The translations under genes were made by a program, and so were the position numbers. A DNA stretch of 64,000 nt from Cricetomys ansorgei (taxonomy: Eukaryota; Chordata; Mammalia; Rodentia; Nesomyidae), in assembly GCA_026225945.1 (NCBI GenBank), contig JAMJFZ010003581.1, positions 12,485,001-12,549,000 of the forward strand, read 5' to 3'. Positions 55,433-64,000 of this stretch are shown here, piece by piece. The notes under the pieces are model-generated. The model saw only the letters and a list, made by a program, of their open reading frames with translations. It did no database searches and had not been told where the DNA came from. Positions within the stretch are counted from its first letter, which is position 1, and each line of letters starts with the position of its first letter.

Positions 55433-57057
55433 GATCCACATGTAGCATGTCTGTGTGCTGCCACTCACATCGGAGGTAAATAAAACTGCATTCTCTGATA
55501 TGAAGCATTCAAAATAAATTTGTTAAAATAAAGTTCGGGCGCTTAATGGAGAGTCCAGAGTTGAAATTTCCAATGCTCTTTCTTAATCACAAACCATGTC
55601 AAATCTCAGGGAATTCTATACCTGGGCAGCTAGGCAGAGAGCTCACTCCAAGGCTTCATCACCCCATGCTCTCCTCTTGGTTCTCCTCCTGCTTGCTAGC
55701 TTCTTCTTCCTTGTTCTCTGCTCTCTGTCTGTCTACTCTCTCCCACTGCTCTTGCCCTAGTTCTTTTTTATTCCAAATCCTCTCTGTCTCCACCCAGCCT
55801 TCCAATATACAAATCAATGGAGCCTAGCCTTCATCTACCTTAAGGCTAAGGAGTGTCCTATTCTTGTGGAGAGCTGGATAGCCACTCCTTTGTTTACTGG
55901 TAGGCAGTGAATCCTTTACTTGTTCAAGGACAGCTTACTGGAACATTATCCATAACTAAACTCTCCCACAACATAAATTCATTAGATTTCCTTCACAGAA
56001 AAGCAGTTCCTAGATAATCATGAGATCAGCCCAGCAAAAACCCTCCTGATGGGCTGTGGTCATGAAAGGCTGTCGATGGGCCATCAACTTGTAAACACAT
56101 ATAGCTACAGCAATCGTTCTAGAAAGAGAAGGTGTGATAAGGAAGTTTGACAAGTAGCAATTTGGGTCTCAATTTCAAGAAGCAGAAGAGATGCATAGGT
56201 CAAGTAGGGCACTCAGGTGTCTTCACCCAGGTGTCTTCACCATGTGTGGGTAGAGCAATAGGAACTGACTCTTCCCTGATGTGGACAGAGAAGTAGAGAT
56301 TGCTATGTTTCAAAGGTACCCTGTATCAGAATCGATGGATGCCTTTACACTAGAATGGAGAAAATGGAAATGACAGTACAGCAGAGCTGGAGTGAATGTC
56401 AAAGGAAGTACCAGAGATGCTACAGTGCAGTAAAACATGGACCATTTTGGGTACACAGGACATGCACCACGAGACAGCTCCAATAACTTCATCGCTGCAC
56501 GGCAGCACTCAGACACGAGCAGACTTCTACCAAAGAAGAGAGAAACAGCAAGTCCGGCAGGTTAGCTGTATAAAAGATTGCGCTGAATTACAGAAAAGAC
56601 AAAAGGAAAAGATTTCATCGTAATACGTAAGAACTAGCCTCTGCTCCACAACGTTGGAGCTCTTATCATGGAAGAGGAAGTCATCTCAAATATAATTGTG
56701 TTAGGATTCGATGTTCATGTAGCAACTATCAGAATATATGATAATCACAAGGCAAAATCACTAGGATTAGAAGAGTGGGACTGTACTGAGTGCAGAGAAA
56801 GGAAAATTTCCTGTTCTCGAGAGTCAAAGTAGGAAACACGAGCAAAGGGTCTGACAGCGCACCTATGAAGGGAGCTCACAGACGGGCATGAGAATTTCGG
56901 CAACCTAGTTAAACGACTCTGGGCTACGATTTATGTACATTAGATCACAGGGAAGCGTGGAATTTCATAAAAGCAGATCTAGCCAGACCATAGTCTTTGG
57001 TCAAAGTGCAGCAGAATGAATAGTAGAACAAGAATAAATTTAACTTTTCCCCAACAC
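55433..57057. other. single-copy or unrecognised stretch
   Basis: 55640-55960 is pyrimidine-rich and LTR-like in texture (cttcttcttccttgttctct, ccactcctttgtttactggt) but I cannot assign a family. No gene recognised. Confidence 0.35.
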
Positions 57058-57603
57058 TGTTAGGGCTAGCCGGCGAGCTTCAAAGAAACCACGAGTCAGT
57101 CAGACCGCTGCAAAACGCACGAGGCTTTATTGTTATCCGGCGCGTCAGGTCCCGCAGGGATCAAGCATGGCGGCCCGGATTCCTTCCCCCCAAGGCACAT
57201 GTTTGGGGTTCAGGGGAAAGGGGTCTAGGGATGGGGGCTTGTGCAGCTCTGATTGGCTCAGAGCTCTCTATGTTAGACTAATTGGCTGGGAGTTTGCACG
57301 CGCACACGATGGTGGGGGGGGGTGTCAATCCGTGCCCTTGGACTAGCGGTCCTTCAGACAGGGTGACGCCTGGTATGCCGGGGAAGGAAGAATCCTGCTG
57401 ATAGGTGTTAAGCTCAATGGTCATTTCCCTGTGGGTGGGGAGGAGACTGAAGAGTACTGTTAATGGCTGTACTTGGGAAGGCCTCTCTCAATAGGAGGCA
57501 TCTCCCCCTACACGTGACTGCTAGCACTCAGGTGCATCTCCCCTTCACGTGACTGCTAGCACTCAGGTGAATTCCTAGGTTTTATATTTCTTAAATCCTT
57601 TCA
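57058..57603 (-). mobile_element. gammaretrovirus-type (ERV1-like) solo LTR, CpG-containing
   Basis: Plus-strand left edge is TGTTAGGG; the sense start is TGAAAGGA at 57603. The AATAAAGCCTC polyadenylation block is read on the minus strand (TTTATT at 57126-57131), with CCAAT boxes on the minus strand (57252-57256 and 57281-57285). The U3 carries a 35/36-bp direct repeat (57498-57533, 57534-57568), each copy with a CACGTG E-box (57511-57516, 57546-57551). CpGs are far more frequent than in the flanks. Possible target duplication ACAC (57054-57057) if one base was lost on the right. No internal retroviral sequence is attached. Confidence 0.7.
57498..57568 (-). promoter_or_regulatory. duplicated enhancer-like U3 block with E-boxes
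   Basis: Two nearly identical 35-36-bp units, each with a palindromic CACGTG followed by actgctagcactcaggt. Direct repeats in U3 are typical enhancers of gammaretroviral LTRs. CACGTG is the USF/MYC-class site. Activity is inference. Confidence 0.6.
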
Positions 57604-59404
57604 CACTATTGACAGAGACACAACAACCCAGTGATGTTCTTCAGAACTGGGTCAAGGAGGTAATGAAAGGATTATCACGATACCTAGAGGGCTAGGGTAA
57701 CTGAAGCTGTGTGTCTTTAAACTTAAGTCAGAGCTGTAACTAGGAGGAACTCACCAAGCATATTTTTATTATTTTTAAATAGTAAAACAAATGAATGAAT
57801 CAAACCATTAACTTGAGAAGTGCCAAACAAGACAATCCTAATGGGTAACACAGAGAGAGAGAAAGAGAGAGAGAGAGAGACAGAGAAACAGAGAGAGAGA
57901 AAGGAAATAATCAAAGATGAAAGCCAAAATTAAAATTTAGTAAACAATAAGAAATAGAATCAATAAATAAATTTCAAGCGTTTCTTTAAAGGGAGAAAAA
58001 GTAAACAGAACCAAAAGCATTAAATGTAGAAACTGCTATTTATTTTAATCAAGGAAATAATGAGAGAAAGAACCAAAATTAGAGATAAGAAAGGAGTGTC
58101 ATCTTGGTATGCAAACACCTGGAGGCCTTGAGATAAGGAGCCATTCCCATTCACTCCCATTCAATCCCATTCATCTCATGGTTGACTCAACATGGAAGGA
58201 AAGGAAAACTTTCTCAGGAGGGCCCTGAAAATGGGAATTAAAGACATGCCTGTCCAAAGCACTCCCAGAAGTGGAATTTGTAATTTGAAGAAACAAATGC
58301 TTTCCTAACTGTAGTTAACTCTTTGAGAGCATTAAGATATGCAGAGGTCAGCCAGGGCTACATAGTATGAGTCCCAGTCCCCAAAACAGAAAAAAAAAAT
58401 TTTTCTTTGAGGGCAAATATCTCAGCTAAATCCCAATAAGAAAACCCTAACAAAAGACCCAATCGAATTTTTACAAAAGGGAAAAAGCAAATAATGTCAT
58501 AAACAATGATGCTAATACCTGAAATACAGTATTAAATTCATCCCGCTGTATACAAAATACAAAGACTTCTCATTGGTTTGGTTCCAACAACATAATGTAA
58601 TTTAACACTGTGAACTCATTACTATAATCTTCATATGAATATGCCATAGTAAAAATATAAAGTAGTTATCCCAAAAATTAACTTGAAAAACATCTATTTC
58701 TATTAAAAGTACCTGCTAAGTAGGAGGACTTCAATGAAAGGAAGTTTTCTTTCTCGGTCAACGTGGAATTTGAATCTCAGTGCATAACATACGCTTTTAA
58801 AATCCTAGGAGCATAATCTTCACAGGAAACAACCAAAAACCAAACAACAAACAGTGTTCCCTTCTGAAATTTAGAACCCGTGCAAAATAAGACGATGCAA
58901 ACTAAAGAAGATAAAGCATTTTTACTGGCTTACTGGCGTTGGGTTTTACATCCCAGAGTTTGGAAAAAAAACCAAAAAACATTTAGGCAACCAGTCACGT
59001 GTCACCTATTCAAAAACCAAGCGGCTTCACATGTAACGGCAACAATGAACCGGAATTCATCTAAATATCATCCTCATCCTCACGTGAATAGATTACTGGG
59101 ATTATACTTAAGAAGAAATGTTTAAGACCGGCCCCATGGAAACCGCACAGGTGTGCCGTGGATTCAAAAGCAGCCATAACTAAAGAAGAGACACGGTCCT
59201 GGGATCCTTTCTGTTCGCTGAGAGCTTGCAAGGCTGTCAGCGTTGACTGAGGCCCCAAGCAACATAATCTAATGCCACTAATGAACACAGATGCACAGGT
59301 CCTTAGCAAAACAAAATCAAATCAAGGGCAGAAGCACATAAAAGTGCAACACTTCTAAATCAAGGCTCATCGTAAGAATGAAAAGATTGATCAACCTTGG
59401 GGCA
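57604..59404. other. AT-rich single-copy stretch with (GA)n and a B1 remnant
   Basis: (GA)n-rich 57848-57903; cccattca x3 near 58147-58177; a B1 3' remnant at about 58340-58395 (gtcagccagggctacatagt then ccaaaacag). No gene recognised. Confidence 0.45.
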
Positions 59405-59503
59405 GGAAGCCTGTCTATCTAATCCACATTTTTATTCACTGATTTATTGCAGCTTTTGGCATGCAATAGCTGCTCAATAAATACATGTTGACTGAACAAA
59501 TAT
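59405..59503 (+). repeat. L2 3' end
   Basis: gtctatctaatccacatttt, gcagcttttggcatgcaata, gctgctcaataaatacatgt, tgactgaacaaata: standard L2 terminus. Confidence 0.7.
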
Positions 59504-61226
59504 AATACAGACTTTTAATTTGTTTTGCTGCGTTAATAGATCAAGGAGAAAAATCCCCATCACATCCTAGTGATTCCAAACAAGTATCTGACAAGTTCAA
59601 TACCCACTTTTTTTTTTAATCAGATTCCAGGAAAGCTATGAATTTCTTAAGGTTTTTCTGTCACAAATTCACAAGGACACCAGTGATGACACTCAGCAAT
59701 GAAAATTTTTTGACTCTAGAAAAGGGATAAAAGTGCTTTCTATCACCTTAACTTGCTAAAATATTACTGAAGGCTTTAATCAATGCGACAATAAAGAGAA
59801 AATGAGACCTGTGAGTTTGGAGAAACAGACACAATTGTCATTATTCATGTGCAGATGGGGAGGGGGGGGTTGTGTCCCTGGGAGTGTGTATGCTGAAACT
59901 CAAGTCCCCGCTGGGATGGGATCTGGGGAGGAGGTCACATGGAGCAGCCAGGTCAGGAGCATGGGGTTCACATGACAACTTCAGTATCCTTAAAAGGACA
60001 AGGCACGGTTTGCATCTCCCCAAGACTGGCTGGGGAGGCGGCTGTTTAGAAGTTATGCTTTTTCAGACAAATGTTCCAAACAGCAGCACAGCAGCAGAAT
60101 GACGTTCTGTGATTTGATCACTCTTGCCGTGGTCAATTGGTCGACCAATCAGCAAAGCTGGCTCAGATTCGCGGAGAACACATAGGAGCCTCACCTTTCA
60201 CAGATGGAATGTCAAAGACTTTAACATTGTTTTTCAAACTTCCATACTCCCTCGCTCCTAGACGGGAGGTCTGAATACCACTGTGTTCGCTGTTTAAACC
60301 TGTTGAGTGTTTAGTAAATTAACTCACACAAGGCACACGGGGTACACAGGCTTAGTAAAAGATACCCTCATTGCTGTGGCTGGAGATGAAGGGCTTGTCT
60401 GTCTGCGCACGCATTCATCTGGGCTGCTGCGCCACACGCTAGGGAATCCTGAGCCAATGAGGAGGTCCTTGGGGTTTTTTAAGACAACGGCAATAGAATT
60501 CCTAAGTCCTCACCTTCCTACAAGTGTACGAGGCATACTGATCTGTCCAAAGACTTCTCTCCAAATGAGAAACCTCTAGTTTTTGTATTTATCCTGGTCT
60601 GGTTTCAAGTTTTGTAAAAAAAAAAGTCTCTGGCCTGAATATTCACTCTTTTCCCTAACTAGTCCTTGGCGCTGTGGGCATTGCAGTGTGTATCTAGAAA
60701 ATCCCACATTTACATAGAAAGCCCTCGCAGGAGTCACCACGGCACTCCCTGCTTGTGCTTAGATGGTGAGCACGGGCTCATAAAATGCATATCATATCAT
60801 TATGTTATGTTTAAACGTTTTTATTTCTCCAGAGAATTTAAAATATACAAACATGTGACTCTGTGAGGAAATGATCCAAAAAAGATTATAAATACAGCTA
60901 TAAATGTCAAAGTTGCTAAAACATTTCACTGGCTCTATCTTCAGAAGAAAGTGTTTGTGCAGAGCGCATGCCAGCATGTTTTATTATTGTTATTGTGGGC
61001 ATTAAATGTTACAAATGCAATCTGCTCAGTGTGCACATAAACAATGGTCTCCACGAGCTCTGGGCATCACCTCTAGCTCAATGAAGCTGATCAGGATGAA
61101 CAATCCAGTAAGACCTGGGTTGCAGGCTGACCGCGACATACAAGAGGTACATTCCTAGGGTGCAGTTAGGAATCTACCTTCGGTTGTTGGCCTAGCAAAT
61201 GTTTAATTTTGATATTTTAGTTATGC
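59504..61226. other. single-copy stretch
   Basis: No transposon or gene recognised. A G-rich run sits near 59861-59869. Confidence 0.45.
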
Positions 61227-61475
61227 ATGACACCTCAGGCTCGGAATCACAGCTACTCAAGAAGCTGAGGCAAGAGGATTACAGGTTCTAGGGTACCATG
61301 GGCTACAGATAGAGTTCAAGGTCAACCCCAGCCCAAGGAAACTCTGGGTCAAAACAATTGTTGTTTTGTTGTTTCAACAATTGCTGAAAAAGGAGAGTTG
61401 GGAATATTGCTTAATGGCAGACCATTTGTCTACCCCAATGTTAGACCATACATAAATGAATAAAAAAATAATGGG
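61227..61475 (+). repeat. B1 plus ID composite SINE (B1-dID-like)
   Basis: B1-like acagctactcaagaagctga, ggcaagaggattacaggttc, gtcaaccccagcccaagg; then ID-like gaatattgcttaatggcaga, ccatttgtctaccccaatgt; A-rich end with AATAAA. Confidence 0.55.
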
Positions 61476-61894
61476 TGTGTTTCATTTGTTGATTATTTGG
61501 TATTTCAGTAAAGGCTTAATCATCACTTGTTTCTTATCTGATGCACTCAGTATAATTAAAATTTCTCAACAGTAAGAGAAGGAACTGGAGAAAGAAGATA
61601 AGAAGACAGGAGGAAGGAAGAGGGGAGGAAGGAAAGCCCAGGAAAGAGGAGCAGGTAGGAGCTGGAGCAAGAGCTCTTTCCAAGACAGGTCTAGGGTGTT
61701 CACAGCATCTGCCGCTGAGGGTCCCCTTCCATAGTGGGTCAGCTGTAGATGACATCTGGTCAACCCCATGCTCCTTTCTGTCAAAACCATCTACTCTAGG
61801 CTCCTGCAACTTCTCTGTCTGGTGTCAGAAGAATTTTCTCCGTTACCATTTCCCTCAGTGGGAGTGTCAGCTGTGCTGTCTAAGGGAACTAGAG
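61476..61894. other. single-copy stretch with purine-rich patch
   Basis: 61570-61660 is GA-rich (gaagacaggaggaaggaaga). Frames up to 91 codons on the minus strand reflect it. Confidence 0.4.
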
Positions 61895-62030
61895 CCTGGG
61901 CAAGGCTCAGCTGTGCCCACAGGCCCAGCTTCTTGGGAGAGGCAGCTAGGGGGAGGCCACTAGAAACTCAGGAGTTTGAGACCAGCTTGGGCAGCACAGT
62001 AAAACCTTCATCTCAAAAGCAGAACAATTA
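61895..62030 (+). repeat. PB1/B1-like SINE
   Basis: caggcccagcttcttgggag, aggcagctagggggaggcca, actcaggagtttgagaccag, cttgggcagcacagtaaaac, cttcatctcaaaagcag. Confidence 0.6.
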
Positions 62031-62411
62031 ACACCAGATACAAATGCAAACCGCACAGATACATTTCCTCCTCACATTTCCTAGTGGGTACACTGAGAAA
62101 AACAGAAACAGATTAAATTCATTTCAATAATATGTTTTATTTAAAATAATATATCCAGAATATTTTCAGGATATCGTTAATACAAAATTGTTTACATTAT
62201 ATTTTATAATGAGTTTTAAATATCAAATATGTGTGTTTTAAATGTGGGCTAAAGTAGCTACCCTTCCAGCCCTGCTCTCTGTGTTGCTTCCAGTTCCTCC
62301 TGGAAACAAACTTCTCTTTATCCAAACTAGAGTGAGTTGAATCCTGCTTCTTAAAGCTGACCGTGATGGAATGTGCCACAAGGGAGGGTTTGTTCCGTCT
62401 CTATTATTTCC
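62031..62411. other. AT-rich single-copy stretch
   Basis: No recognised repeat or gene. Confidence 0.4.
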
Positions 62412-62769
62412 TGTTGTTCTAAGTTGCTGTTGCTATGATAAACACCACAACCAAAAGCAACTTATAGAAGACATTGTTTAATCTGACTTACAGATTCAGT
62501 CCATAACGACAGCAGAAACATGGCAGCCCGGTGGCCAGATCTGGAAGTTCAGAAAGCACATCTTCCGCCTCAAACAGGAAGCAGGGAAAGACTGAACTGG
62601 AAGTGGGGAGAGGTTATGAACACTCAAAGCCTGCACCCATGGACCCACTTCCTCCAGCAAGGCTGAGCCTCCTAAAGATCCCATACCCACACAAACAGTA
62701 CCACCAACTGGTAACCAAGAATTCAGGTATGTAAGCTTTTGGGTGACATTTCTCATTCAAACCACCACA
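62412..62769 (-). mobile_element. MT-type MaLR LTR
   Basis: Complement order: tgttgttctaagttgctgtt, gctatgataaacaccacaac, caaaagcaacttatagaaga, cacttcctccagcaaggctg, taccaccaactggtaaccaa, and the end tttctcattcaaaccaccaca (sense start TGTGGTGGTTTGAATGAG). Full length. Confidence 0.85.
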
Positions 62770-64000
62770 TCTACCTTTCCAGGAATTATTTGGTATGATA
62801 CCAATTTCCATCCATTTTTGTGCCACTAAGGTGTGTGGGATTATTTGTGGTGTCTGTGTCAACATATTTAACTTTGTTTTTCCTGAGACAGAGTCCTTTC
62901 TGTTGTATGTTACTATTTTTGTTGTTGTTCTCAAAAATGTTGATAGGGTACAATTTTTCCTTCTAGTGATTTAGAGGCTCTCTTTGTAATGCCTTTTGGA
63001 ACAATTATGAACTCGCTTCACATTCAGCTACCCTAGTGAGGTACTGTCTTTGATATCATATAATTTCATTAATTTCAGTCCAAATAAAGATCAAATTTTC
63101 CAGTTCATCCAAGCCATTTATTAGCTTTAGCTTTCTTGGTGACTAACTTTGATGACAATAGCATGCCAAACAATGTAGGAACGTAAAACACCTCTCTGCA
63201 TTTACAGTGAGGTTACCTTTTGGTAAACATCTTATTTGGGAACAGCTGAAGAAACCATGAATCTACAAGTTAATGATCCAAGCCTCAGTTTACCTATTAA
63301 ATGAGTGAGTTTCTTGTCTCGTAAAATATGCTGAACGTAACATCCTTTGTCATTTCATATATGAATAGTAAGTGTATACAAAAGGCACAAGGAATATGAT
63401 TATTTTAAAGCATATTCTAGTGCTGTTGATTGTATTTTAAGATCAAGATGATTGCTTGACAAAAAAAAAAAAAGAGCACTTTTGTTATTTCTAGAATTTT
63501 CTCTAAGTGTAATTATTTTCTTATTTCAGTGGAGTCCAGACTAAGACCTCAAATGCAAAATTGAAGAGGTGTCCAAAATCTCTGCTTTCAATACCAATAT
63601 TGAAATGTTATGTTTATACAAATAAAAATTAATGCAAAATTATGTTGTAAAATATATTTGAATTTTAAACAAAGATAAGATCAGAGATTACAGTGAGCAG
63701 AGATCATAGACCTTAGATCTTTAATGAAATATTCACTATCAAACCACATGACTGTGGTTTGCGTGTAATTTCGGAAGGCACCAACCGCACATAGAGCTCA
63801 CTCAGCTTTCAGATTGCAAGCAGTCGCTCAGTTCCGATGTATTTTCTTGTACTTCATTGTTCTCTCCGTCTTCCCCCTTTGAGGTTTCCCCTAGATATTA
63901 TATTAGGAAATTCAAATATGTTTCCCTCTTCAAAGTCAGAACTAAAGAAGTATTCTGTTGATGCTTCTAAATAACTGTGAAACCTACTTTTGGGCAGAGT
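62770..64000. other. AT-rich single-copy stretch with MIR remnant
   Basis: A MIR-like fragment at about 63258-63322 (gatccaagcctcagtttacc, tattaaatgagtgag) and an A13 run near 63461. No gene recognised; sequence continues past the window. Confidence 0.45.

Overview
This window is nuclear DNA of a muroid rodent (mouse, rat, hamster, vole or deer-mouse lineage). The evidence is the repeat fauna: B1, B2, B3 and B4/ID-type SINEs on both strands, 3' ends of Lx-type L1, MaLR (MT/ORR1-like) LTRs, a URR1 hAT element, and long CA/GT and CTTT arrays. Older mammalian layers (L2, MIR, MER5A-like, L1M) are also present. I recognise no protein-coding gene, exon, tRNA, rRNA or snRNA. The longest open frames are under 170 codons, resemble no family I know, and often run through SINEs or simple repeats. 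The window reads as intergenic or deep intronic DNA.

Layout. 0-5.5 kb: stacked minus-strand SINEs and two solo LTRs of one rodent LTR family (copy 1 has a perfect 6-bp target duplication). 5.5-17.6 kb: mostly single-copy sequence with scattered SINEs, MIR, an MT-type LTR and a URR1 element. 17.8-23.4 kb: the most unusual part. It holds a GC-rich block with internal diverged duplications, a reverse-oriented 2.1-kb LTR element (two LTRs, primer-site-like sequence, polypurine tract, no coding capacity) inserted beside a duplicated unit, a ~1-kb minisatellite with a 19-bp period, and a 251-nt uninterrupted pyrimidine tract. 24-34 kb: MaLR-type LTRs, an L1M 3' end, an Lx 3' UTR and several SINEs. 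34-41 kb: largely repeat-free and AT-rich, with stretches that look like candidate conserved noncoding elements. 41-48 kb: SINEs, a fifth copy of the LTR family, and an LTR nested inside an LTR with a clean 5-bp target duplication. 48-64 kb: mostly single-copy sequence, plus a CpG-containing gammaretrovirus-type solo LTR with a duplicated E-box block at 57.1-57.6 kb.

Nothing here forms an operon or pathway. The interest lies in the layered insertions, the tandem arrays, and the repeat-free islands that may be regulatory. Family names rest on remembered consensus motifs and were not checked by a search; LTR subfamily names are deliberately left general.
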